64,000 nucleotides of DNA from Streptomyces durmitorensis (GCF_023498005.1 NZ_CP097289.1:9424001-9488000), one strand, 5' to 3'. Shown: positions 17,672 through 29,560, numbered from the stretch's first letter. Translations and numbers: made by a program. Notes: generated by a model from the sequence alone, not told the origin.

Positions 17672-17687
17672 CTCAACACGTTCAACA
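17672..17687 (+). promoter_or_regulatory. TTCAACA direct-repeat site 1 (deacetylase/leuA)
   Basis: CTCAACA-CG-TTCAACA: two heptamers with 9-bp pitch, in the intergenic space between the divergent polysaccharide deacetylase and leuA. It is 141 bp before the leuA start and in the same orientation as leuA. It is one of eight related sites in the window and is proposed as a shared operator. Confidence 0.6.
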
Positions 17688-17738
17688 GCCTCGCCGGTGA
17701 ACAGCACGGATCCTCCGGCGGCCGGGGGCACTCGATGA

Positions 17739-20842
<3,104 letters not shown>

Positions 20843-20886
20843 CCGGTCTTGCACTCTCTCCGGTCTCGCCTCCTCGCTGAGAGACG

Positions 20887-21777
20887 CTAGGTCGTGGCCC
20901 CCACGGTCTCCCACGCGGTGACACACGCACCGGGCCGGGCTGGATCGTCGACCGAGTGCTGGAAGATCACCGGCTCGCCCTCGCCTGCGCCTCCGTTTGT
21001 GCCGGTCAGGACGCGGGTGGTGATGCGGCACGTTTCGAAGGCGTACATCGCGCGACGGAAGACCGCGGTGACGCTGCGCACGGGGCGGCCGACAGCGATT
21101 CGCGCCACCTCCGGCGGAGTGGTGTCCCGGAGGAAAAGCCGTTCCCTGGACTGGGTCAGGAGTTCCACGAGCTCGCTGTACAGCCACTGATCGGCGACCT
21201 CGCAGTGGCTGCGGCACAAGGGAGTCTTCCAACTGACGGGCTCAAGGAGCTCCTTGCCCTCGGGCGGCTTGGCGGCCAGGACCTGGGCTTTGCGATCCGG
21301 CCGGTAGATCTCCTCCGGCCGGAAGAGGGCGAACAGGCTCTCGGGCAGAGTGCCGGGGACTCCAGTGAGCGACTGGCTGTCCACGACGGTCAGCAGGCGC
21401 AGGTCGGTCCGGATGGTGGCGACCTGCAGTGCGGGGTCGGTGCCCGCCTGGAGACGTGCGTGGATGTCGACGCTCAAACGCAGGTACGTCGCCGAGTCGC
21501 TGGCCTCTACACGGGCGCTGACTGCCAGCCAGTCGGCATCGCAGAAGCGCAGGTCCGGCAGGTGGGAGTCGAGGCGGACCATGCCGATGACGCACCCGGT
21601 GAGATGATCGTGCAGCATCCGGGAGTGGGGCACCAGGTACGCGGCGAACCACTGGGAGAGTGCGCTCATCGACAGGCCGAGCAGAAACCGGGGCCGGAGC
21701 TGGTCAGGACCGAACTGGGTCGGGTTGGTGGGGACTTCGAAGGTGATCTCACGGGGCGTGGCCGTCGGCATCGGCAC
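20887..21777 (-). CDS. Hypothetical protein, possible double hot-dog fold
   Basis: A 296-residue protein I cannot assign with certainty. The start is ATG 21777. No signal or membrane segment is present. The first half (LPDLRFCDADWLAVSARVEA, TYLRLSVDIHARLQ) and second half (CEVADQWLYSELVELL, CRITTRVLTGTNG) look like two hot-dog units, as in thioesterases, dehydratases and the LnmK-type acyltransferase/decarboxylases of polyketide clusters. This is pattern inference, not a motif match. It begins 3 bp after the stop of the MoaD-like gene, so co-translation with it and the acyl-CoA dehydrogenase is likely. An acyl-thioester substrate is plausible. Confidence 0.72.
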   Translation of the reverse strand: MPMPTATPREITFEVPTNPTQFGPDQLRPRFLLGLSMSALSQWFAAYLVPHSRMLHDHLTGCVIGMVRLDSHLPDLRFCDADWLAVSARVEASDSATYLRLSVDIHARLQAGTDPALQVATIRTDLRLLTVVDSQSLTGVPGTLPESLFALFRPEEIYRPDRKAQVLAAKPPEGKELLEPVSWKTPLCRSHCEVADQWLYSELVELLTQSRERLFLRDTTPPEVARIAVGRPVRSVTAVFRRAMYAFETCRITTRVLTGTNGGAGEGEPVIFQHSVDDPARPGACVTAWETVGATT

Positions 21778-21779
21778 GG

Positions 21780-22049
21780 TCAGCCTCCCGCGATGGCGGT
21801 GAGGAATTCGATGTCGTCGTCCTCGTGCAGGGGAGTGGTCAGGCCGGCGCCGCGGGACAGCTCGCCGTTGATGAAGACCCTGTGGGTGGCCCTCATCCGG
21901 CCTTCGCCGTCGCGCAGGATGGGGCGCAGGCGGGGAAACCGGTCTTCGACCTCGGCGATGGCGTCACCCAGGACGGGGGCGTGGCTGATGATGGTGCGCT
22001 CGTAGTCGACGAAGCGGAGAAGCAGGCCGGAGAAGCGGAGTGTCGTCAT
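21780..22049 (-). CDS. MoaD/ThiS-like ubiquitin-fold sulfur carrier protein
   Basis: An 89-residue protein with a beta-grasp pattern ending DDDIEFLTAIAGG. The free C-terminal Gly-Gly is the hallmark of MoaD/ThiS carriers, where it is adenylated and converted to a thiocarboxylate that donates sulfur. Other typical parts are MTTLRFSGLLLRF, ATHRVFINGE and the PLHEDDDI segment. It overlaps the acyl-CoA dehydrogenase stop by 4 nt (ATGA), so it belongs to that operon rather than to molybdopterin or thiamine genes. No E1-like activating enzyme is encoded in the window; one from primary metabolism may serve it. Confidence 0.88.
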   Translation of the reverse strand: MTTLRFSGLLLRFVDYERTIISHAPVLGDAIAEVEDRFPRLRPILRDGEGRMRATHRVFINGELSRGAGLTTPLHEDDDIEFLTAIAGG

Positions 22050-23254
22050 GCGGGGGTGTTGTCCTTTCGGGGTGCTCCGACGTGGCCGGGGCCGTCGGGG
22101 TCGGGCAGGGAGGTGGCGGCGAGAGCACCCAGGTTGACCTCGAGGAGGTTCTGGGTGCCTGCGGCAGCCACCAGTCCGGTGAAGTCGCGCAGGCAGATTC
22201 CGAAGTAGGGGTCGCCGTAGTAGAAGTGGCCGCCCAGGACCTGGAGCGACTCCTCCACCACGGAGCGGACACAGTCGGTCATGCGGTGTTTGGCCGCGGA
22301 CACCAGCGGGTCGAAGAAGAGGTCGGCCTCGTCGTCGGTGGCTCGGCGCGCGGCCCGGTAGAGCATCGCCCGGGCGGTCTCCACTGCGATGTACATGCGG
22401 CCGAGGGCGGCTTGGACGTTGGGGAGATCGCTGAGCGGCTGGCCGTGTCGGACGGTCGTGCCGAGCCGGGCCGCGCTGAGTTCGACCAGAGCACGTGCCT
22501 GGCCGAGGGAAGCGCAGCAGACCGTCAGCCTGCGGGCGTTGAGCAGGCGCTGGGCGTGGCTGATGCCATCGCCGTCCGTCACGATCCGGTCTTGGCTCAG
22601 GGGCACGTCCCTCAGGTCGAGCGACGCGGGCCCTGAGGTGCGGTTGCCGACGGGGTCCAGGGCGTTGACGGTGACGCCGGGGTCTTCGCGGTGGACCAGG
22701 CAGGCGGCGATGTCCCCGGCCCCGTCGTTCGCGTAGACGAGGAAGACATCGGCAAGGAGGCCGCCGGTCGTGAACGCCTTGTGCCCGGAGAGCAGGTACC
22801 CGCTCTGAGAGCGGCGCAGGGTCGTGCGCATGGAGAACGCGTCAGCGTCCTCGCTGTAGGCCAGGGCGATGCCCAGCTCGCCGCGCGCGACGGGGATGAC
22901 ATAGCGGTCGGTCAGGTCCCTTCGGCCCGAGGCGAGCAGCGACTCGGCGATGATCGTGCGGGTGCCCAGGATCAGTGGGAATCCGTTCTCACGGCACAGG
23001 TATCCGATCCGTTCCATGGTGAGTGCCGAGGTCAGCGGGTCCATGGCTTCACCGCCGACCGCGCGGGGGAGGGAGAGGGCCTGCAGTCCCAGGGCGGCCG
23101 CCTCGGTGAAGTAGTGCTGCGGCACGGGCTCCCCCGCGGCGTCACGGGCGTCGGCACCGCGGCTCATGTCGGCCAGGAGAGGGCCCCAGCGGGCGTCGAC
23201 CTCCCGGGCGGCCTTCTGTTCGGCAGGGGTGATCGACCACAGGCCCTCAGTCAT
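22046..23254 (-). CDS. Acyl-CoA dehydrogenase family flavoprotein
   Basis: A 402-residue protein with the three-part acyl-CoA dehydrogenase layout: an alpha domain (residues 1-120), a beta domain with IALAYSEDADAFS and GHKAFTTGG, and a C-terminal helical bundle (RLTVCCASLGQARALVELS, LQVLGGHFYYGDPYFG). The family dehydrogenates acyl-CoA or carrier-bound acyl groups with FAD. In antibiotic clusters it also acts on aminoacyl carriers or as an oxygenase. The usual catalytic Glu region is not clearly recognisable, so the reaction is open. It leads the four-gene minus-strand operon, with a TTCAACA site about 207 bp upstream. Confidence 0.87.
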   Translation of the reverse strand: MTEGLWSITPAEQKAAREVDARWGPLLADMSRGADARDAAGEPVPQHYFTEAAALGLQALSLPRAVGGEAMDPLTSALTMERIGYLCRENGFPLILGTRTIIAESLLASGRRDLTDRYVIPVARGELGIALAYSEDADAFSMRTTLRRSQSGYLLSGHKAFTTGGLLADVFLVYANDGAGDIAACLVHREDPGVTVNALDPVGNRTSGPASLDLRDVPLSQDRIVTDGDGISHAQRLLNARRLTVCCASLGQARALVELSAARLGTTVRHGQPLSDLPNVQAALGRMYIAVETARAMLYRAARRATDDEADLFFDPLVSAAKHRMTDCVRSVVEESLQVLGGHFYYGDPYFGICLRDFTGLVAAAGTQNLLEVNLGALAATSLPDPDGPGHVGAPRKDNTPA

Positions 23255-23461
23255 CGCTCACACCGTTCCAGGTGTCGACGGGCCTGAGTTGTGCCTGAGT
23301 CGTTCTGACGGAGGCAGCTCCCGAAGCTCGCCCACATCGTGCTGTGTCTCTGCCGGAACCTCTCCGAGCACGTTCATTACCACCTTCCGCCGTACGCGGG
23401 TTTCTGTCTCCAGGCGAATCCCCGAACTACGCGATGCAGAACGGACAATCCGATGCGGAGG

Positions 23462-23477
23462 TGGTGAACGTGTTGAA
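23462..23477 (-). promoter_or_regulatory. TTCAACA direct-repeat site 2 (acyl-CoA dehydrogenase operon)
   Basis: On the minus strand the site reads TTCAACA-CG-TTCACCA. It lies in the 258-bp space between the HAD hydrolase stop and the acyl-CoA dehydrogenase start, in the same orientation as that operon. Confidence 0.6.
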
Positions 23478-23512
23478 CGCGTCCGCACTGCGTCGGTTCC
23501 GCCCGCCGCGTG

Positions 23513-24220
23513 CTACACCCGGGACTGCCACTGAAGTCGGCAACGATGGAGCACGTCGTGCCGGTCGGCCACGGTCCAGCCCCGCTTCTCGGCGGTCTGT
23601 CGCAGCTCGCCGTCGGGTTCGAAGGCGACCGCCCGGCCCACCTTGTCCAGTACGTCGATGTCCGAGGACGAATCTCCCATGGCGAATGAGCTCGCCCAGT
23701 CGACGGAGGTCGTCCGGGTGATGTGTTCCAGGATCTTGGACTTGGCGCCGCGCAGAGCGGGAGCACGTTCCACGCGTCCCGTCAGATGACCGCCGGCCTG
23801 CGCCAAGGTCATGCCCCAGTAGCGCTTGATGCCCAACTGCCGTGCGGCCGGTCGCAGTACGTTGTCGGGACTGCCCGACAGAAGGCATACGGTCATCTGT
23901 TGGGCCTGCAGCCAGGTGACCAAGGGCTTCGCATGGCCGAAGACGTGGAGGCGGGACTTCTTCCACACCCGGTGAGCTAGCTCGTCCAGCGTCACGGCGC
24001 GCAGGCCGGTGACCGCTTGCCCATACGCTTCGTAGAAATCGCTCGCGCACTCGTCGTGGCTGATCACACCTGCCTGGTATCGATGGATCGCGTCGAGCGC
24101 GACTTCGGCAGAAGCGGTGTCGCACTCCGCCGTTCTGGCCAGAGCCTTGGCCATGTCCGCGGCGAGAAATCCGTTGAAGAGCGTGCCGTCCATGTCCAGA
24201 ACTGCCAGTTTCACCGTCAA
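23513..24220 (-). CDS. HAD-superfamily phosphatase (SerB/HAD-IB type)
   Basis: A 235-residue protein. TTG 24220 has GGGAG seven bases upstream; GTG 24214 two codons later is an alternative. HAD motifs are clear: motif I LDMDGTLFNG with nucleophile and acid/base Asp, motif II LLSGSPDNV, the lysine in GAKSKIL and motif III MGDSSSDIDVLD. The helical cap and ~230-residue length match the HAD-IB group that includes phosphoserine phosphatases. The substrate is unknown; a role in the neighbouring pathway is suggested by the TTCAACA site 85 bp upstream. Confidence 0.86.
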   Translation of the reverse strand: MTVKLAVLDMDGTLFNGFLAADMAKALARTAECDTASAEVALDAIHRYQAGVISHDECASDFYEAYGQAVTGLRAVTLDELAHRVWKKSRLHVFGHAKPLVTWLQAQQMTVCLLSGSPDNVLRPAARQLGIKRYWGMTLAQAGGHLTGRVERAPALRGAKSKILEHITRTTSVDWASSFAMGDSSSDIDVLDKVGRAVAFEPDGELRQTAEKRGWTVADRHDVLHRCRLQWQSRV

Positions 24221-24305
24221 GGAAACACTCCCGAATCGTGGTGTCGATGTCAGGAGTTCGGTTTCCCGGGCGAATACACGGCATGGGCCGGTGGGGAGTT
24301 GAGGG

Positions 24306-24321
24306 TGTTGAACCTGTTGCG
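24306..24321 (-). promoter_or_regulatory. TTCAACA direct-repeat site 3 (HAD/NsdA-like divergent region)
   Basis: On the minus strand the site reads CGCAACA-GG-TTCAACA. It lies between the divergent HAD phosphatase (start 24220) and NsdA-like regulator 1 (start 24470), so it could serve both and allow autoregulation. Confidence 0.58.
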
Positions 24322-24469
24322 TATCCGATCGGCATCGGACGTGGACGCTCCCGTGCGCCCCGCACGCGTCCGTATGTCTGGATGGGACAGGGGAATATTC
24401 TTCCTGAAAACGCCAGGGGCGGCGTTCCAGGCCGGTCCTGCCGTCCGGCGGCAGGGCTTGAGGAGACCA

Positions 24470-25816
24470 TTGGCGAGCAAACGCATTCCCAACGATCGGT
24501 TGCGGGCCTTGTTGGCCGAGGCGGAATGGACTTCTGCGAGTTTTGCGCGCGCCGTCAACAGAGCCGGTCGGGAGATCGGCCTGGCACTGTCGTACGACCG
24601 GACGTCGGTCGCACACTGGCTTGCGGGGTCGCGTCCACGTCGCCCGGTGCCCCAACTGGTGGCCGAGGTCCTCTCCCGAAGGCTCGGACGGACCATCACC
24701 GCTGTCGTGGCGGGCTTTCCCCATGACGGTGGGGAACGGGCCGGGCAGGCCGCTCCGCACAGCCGGGCGGGTGCCATCGCCAATCTGGCCGAGCTCACCA
24801 GCACGGACGCCGACGCCGTGCACTCGCGGCCCCTGCAGCAGTCCCCCTACCTGGCGGCTCCGAAAGCCGTGCCCCGCTGGCGCGAAGTGTCGCGGATGGC
24901 GGGGGCTGGTACCCGCCCGGCCGGGCCCAGGGCGGGGCAGACGGAAGTCGCCACGCTGAAAGCGGCGGTGCAGACATTCGCGAAGGGGCTGGACCGTCAC
25001 GGCGGCGGTCATGCCCGCTCGGCTCTCTCGGCTTTCCTCGCCGATGACGTAGTTCCCTGGCTGAACAGACCGGCCAATGCCCAGGTTCATCAGCAACTGC
25101 TCACAGAGGCTGCCCGTCTGGCCTTCGTACGGGCCCGCCTCTACAGCGACAGCGGATTCCACGGCGCGGCACAGCTCTTCTATGCCGCGGCCCTCCGGCT
25201 TGCCAACGAGGCCGGAGACCGCAGCACATGGGCAGTGATCCTGAGAGGGATGAGTAGTCAGTCCCTGGCCCTCAAGCATCTCCGGGCCGCACTGTCCCAC
25301 GCCGAGAACGCCTACGCCGCGCTGCCGGCGAAGACGTCACCCGCGTCCCGGTCGTTCGTTGCGGCTCAGCTTGCCGTCGCGCGCGCAGTCGCGGGCAGGC
25401 GCCGCGATGCGCTGTCCGCGCTGGAGGAAGCGGGCAGGAGCTGGGAGGAGAACGGTTCGGCCGCCGGGCCGTTCGGTGCGTATCCGCGGGCCGCGCTGGA
25501 GTTCCAGCGTGCGCAGACGCTGCGCGGGCTGGGCGACGTCAGAGGCGCGATCGAGGCGCTTTCCGTCTCCTCCGAGCACCGTAGGCCCGACGACCGTCGC
25601 GGTCACGCGCTCACCCATGCGGCCCGAACCAAGCTGTTGCTGCGGTCCGGCCACGTGGAGGAAGCCTGCGGAAGCTGGCGGGCGTTCCTGGAAACCGGGT
25701 CGGGACTGCAGTCGACGAGCACGGACCGTGCAGGGGCCGCACTGCGGCGGGAGTTCCTTCCCTATCGCTCGTACGCCACCGTCGGTGCGCTGCTGGCCAA
25801 GCAGCGCAGGAACTAG
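24470..25816 (+). CDS. NsdA-like transcriptional regulator with TPR region (paralogue 1)
   Basis: A 448-residue protein. TTG 24470 is chosen because GAGGAG lies five bases upstream. The resulting N-terminus MASKRIPNDRLRALLAEAEW also aligns with its paralogue at 32394-33764. An XRE-like HTH occupies residues ~8-75 (TSASFARAVNRAG, SYDRTSVAHWLAGSRPRRPV). The rest is helical and TPR-like (LDRHGGGHARSALSAFLADD, PRAALEFQRAQTLRGLGD). The layout resembles Streptomyces NsdA, a negative regulator of differentiation and antibiotic production, and other pathway regulators with TPR arms. It lies inside the metabolite cluster and is divergent from the HAD gene across a TTCAACA site, so a local regulatory role is likely. 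Confidence 0.83.
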   Translation: MASKRIPNDRLRALLAEAEWTSASFARAVNRAGREIGLALSYDRTSVAHWLAGSRPRRPVPQLVAEVLSRRLGRTITAVVAGFPHDGGERAGQAAPHSRAGAIANLAELTSTDADAVHSRPLQQSPYLAAPKAVPRWREVSRMAGAGTRPAGPRAGQTEVATLKAAVQTFAKGLDRHGGGHARSALSAFLADDVVPWLNRPANAQVHQQLLTEAARLAFVRARLYSDSGFHGAAQLFYAAALRLANEAGDRSTWAVILRGMSSQSLALKHLRAALSHAENAYAALPAKTSPASRSFVAAQLAVARAVAGRRRDALSALEEAGRSWEENGSAAGPFGAYPRAALEFQRAQTLRGLGDVRGAIEALSVSSEHRRPDDRRGHALTHAARTKLLLRSGHVEEACGSWRAFLETGSGLQSTSTDRAGAALRREFLPYRSYATVGALLAKQRRN

Positions 25817-25858
25817 TGGCGGGTCGGGAGCCCGGATGACTGCCGCCCTCGTCGGGCA

Positions 25859-26062
25859 TCACGGCTGGACATGCCGGGCCTCGAACCGCCCGCAGCCCAG
25901 TTCCAGCTCGAAGGTGACCTGCTGTCCCTCCGAGAGGACCCTCAGGTCGCCGTCGAAGTCCTCACGTTTGACGAAGACGGGCTCTCGCTGGCCGACCGGG
26001 ACGATGAAGCCGTAGCCACCCTCACGGTTGAAGTACTGCACCAGTCCTTTGCACCTGTTCAT
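25859..26062 (-). CDS. Cold-shock-domain protein
   Basis: A 67-residue single cold-shock domain. RNP1-like residues appear in YFNREGGYGFIVP; the family consensus is KGFGFI. An RNP2-like VFVKREDF follows, and the end is GCGRFEARHVQP. ATG 26062 is used; a GTG one codon earlier is possible. Such proteins bind single-stranded RNA or DNA and act as RNA chaperones. It is slightly diverged from the housekeeping Csp and stands alone. Confidence 0.87.
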   Translation of the reverse strand: MNRCKGLVQYFNREGGYGFIVPVGQREPVFVKREDFDGDLRVLSEGQQVTFELELGCGRFEARHVQP

Positions 26063-26134
26063 CACGCATCCATTTCTGTGGTGAGGAATTGAACTGAAGG
26101 GTTGTCGTGCCCACTGATGACCGCTCGCCCGGGA

Positions 26135-26887
26135 TCACCCCCGCAAGGTGAGGAAGTCATCGGCGGTGATCGCCATGCCGCGGCTGAAGGGCGCGTCCAT
26201 GTCCCAGATGAGAAAGAGCAGGAAGGCGAAGAGCGCGCAGTACAGCACGGCCACGGTCAACTCGCGTGGCGTGCGCCTGATCTGGAGGGCGAAGATCATG
26301 CCGATCGATACCAAGGCACCCACGATCAGGCCGAACCAGACCACTGACGGCATGGTGGGCTCCGCGGCTCCACCCCGGTTGGTGCGGGCCTCATCGGCGA
26401 GCGCGATCTGATCAGCCATGGGCGCATACGCCTGGCCCTGCAGCTCGTCGCGTGGTTCGCTCCTGAGGACCGCGGTGCGCACCTGGCCGAAGAGTTGGTC
26501 TCCCCGGTCGCTGAGCTGCCCCTTGGCCGACATCTGCGGCCACTCCTTGTGCACGACATACGTGGCGTAGGAGTCGAGGCTCCGCTGAATTGCCTCCTGC
26601 CTGGCGGCGGGGAACACCTGGGCTCGCTCGGTGACCTCGTGCAGGGCCTGAACCTCGTTCTGTACGACGGTCTGGGCTTCCCCGCGCGCCTCCCAGGCCC
26701 CCGCGATGGCCAGGCCGAGAACGATGGCGTACACCACCCCGATCATCATCGTCATGTACTCGATGACATCCGGCGTCTGTGAGGGGTCGTCATCGGCTCT
26801 CACCCGCCGCTGGACGAGCCCGGTGATGACGTAGATGACTGCGCCGGCGGCGGCCATGGCGATGACCAGCCTGAGCCAGTACGGCAT
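26135..26887 (-). CDS. DUF4239 family membrane protein (bestrophin-like)
   Basis: A 250-residue membrane protein; ATG 26887 has GGAG about seven bases upstream. Membrane segments are near residues 5-24 (LRLVIAMAAAGAVIYVITGL), 45-67 (EYMTMMIGVVYAIVLGLAIAGA), 180-202 (VVWFGLIVGALVSIGMIFAL) and 212-232 (ELTVAVLYCALFAFLLFLIW). The charged central region (AQTVVQNEVQALHEVTERAQVFP) is typical of DUF4239. Function is unproven; similarity to bestrophin-type channels has been suggested for the family. It follows the proline-rich gene in the same direction. Confidence 0.82.
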   Translation of the reverse strand: MPYWLRLVIAMAAAGAVIYVITGLVQRRVRADDDPSQTPDVIEYMTMMIGVVYAIVLGLAIAGAWEARGEAQTVVQNEVQALHEVTERAQVFPAARQEAIQRSLDSYATYVVHKEWPQMSAKGQLSDRGDQLFGQVRTAVLRSEPRDELQGQAYAPMADQIALADEARTNRGGAAEPTMPSVVWFGLIVGALVSIGMIFALQIRRTPRELTVAVLYCALFAFLLFLIWDMDAPFSRGMAITADDFLTLRG

Positions 26888-26939
26888 GTCTGTCTCCAAC
26901 TCTGTGCGGTAACTCTGTGCGGTAACGGGGAACGTCGGG

Positions 26940-27563
26940 TCAGCTGCGGCCGCGGCCGGAGCCTCGTGCGAGTGCGGCAGCGGCGAGGACCGCGGGCACC
27001 ACGAGCAGCAGTGCCGTCGCGGTGAGAGGCGGACCGCCGGTCTTCTTCTCCCCCCGCACGCCGTCGTAGGCGCGCGGGACGGAGGGCTTGGGAGAGGGCT
27101 TGGGGGAGGGGGAGGCAGGGGGCGGCGGCTTGGCCGCCGGGGTGTCGCGTTGTGGCGGTGGCGCCGGGGCCGGCGCGGGAGGTTCGGGTGAAGGCCTGAC
27201 CGGCGGCTTCGGCGGTGCGGGTTTCGGCGGAGGGGGCGGTGCGGGGGTGGCCGGCGGGGGAGTCGGGGCGGTCGACCTGCAGGCTCGGCGTACCGCTTCA
27301 CCCACGTCGTGGTCGCGGGCGACTTGGCCCAGCCCTTCAAGGTCCAGGTCGGTCCCGGCGCGGGCACAGGCGTCGGTGCTCGGCCGAGCCTGCGCCACGG
27401 GTGCCTGCACGGCGATCCAGCACACAGCGGTACAGATCAGAGCCGCGAGAGCGGATCGTGTGCGCATGAGGTGCTTGGGTCGCACATCGACGGAGAGCGG
27501 GGGCTCGCGACCGGCTTCTCCTCGGTGCGTTCCGGTTCCGGGCAGCGCGAATGGCCCATTCAT
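26940..27563 (-). CDS. Proline-rich membrane-anchored protein
   Basis: A 207-residue protein. ATG 27563 has a near-perfect AAGGAG site six bases upstream and is preferred over ATG 27467, which would start directly at the hydrophobic helix. Layout: a ~32-residue N-terminal extension, a helix (ALAALICTAVCWIAVQAPV) followed by a short domain with two cysteines, ~75 residues of Pro/Ala/Lys/Ser-rich linker, and a C-terminal helix (ALLLVVPAVLAAAALA) with an Arg tail. It probably spans the cell wall or is anchored at both ends. No known family; low-complexity codon use is expected. It lies between the glutaminase and DUF4239 genes. Confidence 0.7.
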   Translation of the reverse strand: MNGPFALPGTGTHRGEAGREPPLSVDVRPKHLMRTRSALAALICTAVCWIAVQAPVAQARPSTDACARAGTDLDLEGLGQVARDHDVGEAVRRACRSTAPTPPPATPAPPPPPKPAPPKPPVRPSPEPPAPAPAPPPQRDTPAAKPPPPASPSPKPSPKPSVPRAYDGVRGEKKTGGPPLTATALLLVVPAVLAAAALARGSGRGRS

Positions 27564-27715
27564 GCGTTCTCCTTGATCATCAGCCGGTCACGAACTCCGT
27601 GAGCCTGTGCCGACTGTCTCGGACGCCTCGCGCGGCGAGGGGACGGCACGAACTGCGGCCGGTACGGCGAGGCCGTCCCCTCGGCGCGGGTGATTGCGTT
27701 CCGGATCCGGGTCCC

Positions 27716-29392
27716 TCAGGCGCGCGGCTGTGCTTGCGCCGCCCCGGATGTCCTGCCGGTCTTGTCGGACCCGTTGCCCGAGCGGGTCGACTTCTGCCGC
27801 GGAACCGTCTCGGTCACCTGCTGAAGGAGTTCCGCGATCTCGCTGTGGCCCTCGCGTTCCGCGTCCTGCTGCGGAGTGCCGCCCCATCGGTCGACGGGCG
27901 CGGGGTCGACCTCGTGCGTCAGAAGCAGCCGAGCCGCTTCGGTCCGCCCTTCGGAGGCCGCCAGGTGCAGTGCCGTTCGGCCGTCGTAGTCGGCTGCTCC
28001 GAGGTCGGTGCCGGAAGCGGCGAGTCGGCGTACCTCGTCCAGATCTCCCTGGCCCGCCGCCCAGCACAGTGCGACGACGCTCTCCACCGAACTCTGGTTG
28101 CGGCGCTTGCGCGGGTCCTTGCGCGTGGCCTGGGTCTCCACCGCGGCATGCGGGTGCACCTGGTACGTCTCGACGAGTTTGCGGCAGAGCTCGATGCCGC
28201 GGACCGTGTTGCCCAGCTCATCGAGCCGGGGCGACCAGACACAGATCCCCATGAGCTGCGGGACCACGACCATCAGTGCGCCGGACACGCCGCTCTTGGC
28301 GGGCAGGCCGATGGTGAAGGCGAACTCGCCGGAGAAGTCGTACATGCCGCAGGACGTCATCAGGGAGAGACAGTGCTGGACCGTCTGCTCGCTGAACACA
28401 CGGTCGCCGGTGAGCGGGCAGACTCCGCCGTTCGCGAGCGTGCCCGCGACGATGCCCAGCATCTGGGCGTCGAGCTCGATGGAACAGCACTGGAAGTAGA
28501 ACTCGAGTGTCTCCTTGAGGTCGGTGCTTTCGGGAAACGCCTTGCTCTCGCGCATCGAGTAACCCAGCGCGAAGTTGCGGTCCGCGGTGGCGCGTTCGGA
28601 GAGGTAGACCGCGTTGTTGAAGCCGGGGCGACGACCGCCGGAGAGCCGCTGCCAGGTCTGTGCGACATGGTCGAACCGATCGGCCAGCGACTCTTCGGGA
28701 CGGATCAGCGCGCAGCTCATGATGGCGCCCGCGTTGATCATCGGGTTGTGCGGACGCCCGGTCCGGTTCAGGGTCAGTTCGTTGAAGCTCTGGCCGCTCG
28801 GTTCGCGCCCCACATGCTGGTGCGTGGGCTCGACTCCGTGCTCTTCGAGGGCCAGGCAGTAGCTGATGGTCTTGGAGACCGACTGCACGCAGAACGGGAC
28901 TGCGCTGTCACCGATCGAATGGCGCTGACCGTCCACCGTGCACACGGAGATGGCGAACTGTTCGGGATCCACCCGCGCCAGCTGCGGGATGTAGCCGGCG
29001 ACCTCGCCGGAGCGGGTCGGCAGGATCTCCCGGTGCATCCGGTCGAGGTCGGCGCTGAGGCCTTCGAAATCCGGGACCGCGAGGGATCCGCGCATCGCGC
29101 GCTGGATGAGCCCGCTGTGCTCCTTGACGAGGGAGACGAATTCGTCGAATCCCATCTCCCGTTCGTTCTCGCCGTCTTCGGTCGCCGCCAGGATTCCCTC
29201 GAGCCGGGGGTCGTCCTCCCGGATTCCCATCACCGCGAGATGGGTGAGCAGTTCGTTCCGCGAGAGAGTCCCGCTCTTGTCGTCGTCGAACGCGTCAAAA
29301 ATGGCCCGGTAGGCCGAGGTGTACGCATCCTCATCGGTGGATTTTCCCTTGCTGTTCTCGGAGGCCTGTTCTTCGTGGGTGCTCGCCTGCAT
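27716..29392 (-). CDS. glsA: Glutaminase with N-terminal EF-hand and C-terminal ankyrin repeats
   Basis: A 558-residue three-part enzyme. Residues ~25-95 contain an EF-hand pair; the clearest loop is DAFDDDKSGTLSRNEL, with Asp, Asp and Ser ligands and Glu at position 12. Residues ~100-410 are a serine-dependent glutaminase of the beta-lactamase-like fold, with FCVQSVSKTISY containing the SxxK catalytic pair, NPMINAGAI and GLPAKSGVSG. Residues ~440-530 are two to three ankyrin repeats (DGRTALHLAASEGRTEAARLLL). It hydrolyses glutamine to glutamate and ammonia. The plan recalls animal GLS and suggests Ca2+ control (inference). A TTCAACA site lies 169 bp upstream, and the next gene upstream is a voltage-gated channel homologue. 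Confidence 0.92.
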   Translation of the reverse strand: MQASTHEEQASENSKGKSTDEDAYTSAYRAIFDAFDDDKSGTLSRNELLTHLAVMGIREDDPRLEGILAATEDGENEREMGFDEFVSLVKEHSGLIQRAMRGSLAVPDFEGLSADLDRMHREILPTRSGEVAGYIPQLARVDPEQFAISVCTVDGQRHSIGDSAVPFCVQSVSKTISYCLALEEHGVEPTHQHVGREPSGQSFNELTLNRTGRPHNPMINAGAIMSCALIRPEESLADRFDHVAQTWQRLSGGRRPGFNNAVYLSERATADRNFALGYSMRESKAFPESTDLKETLEFYFQCCSIELDAQMLGIVAGTLANGGVCPLTGDRVFSEQTVQHCLSLMTSCGMYDFSGEFAFTIGLPAKSGVSGALMVVVPQLMGICVWSPRLDELGNTVRGIELCRKLVETYQVHPHAAVETQATRKDPRKRRNQSSVESVVALCWAAGQGDLDEVRRLAASGTDLGAADYDGRTALHLAASEGRTEAARLLLTHEVDPAPVDRWGGTPQQDAEREGHSEIAELLQQVTETVPRQKSTRSGNGSDKTGRTSGAAQAQPRA

Positions 29393-29560
29393 GCTGTTTT
29401 CCCTTTCCTTGGATCAGTCGGGTGGTCGACCCTTCACTGTTCGGCTGACCTCAATTACCCGAAGCATGCGCATTGCTGCCGCCATGTGGGTGACGCGCAC
29501 TGAGGAGAGAATCCTCTTGGGGGCGTACGGCGGCGCTTTTTACGGCTCGAAATAACCCGA

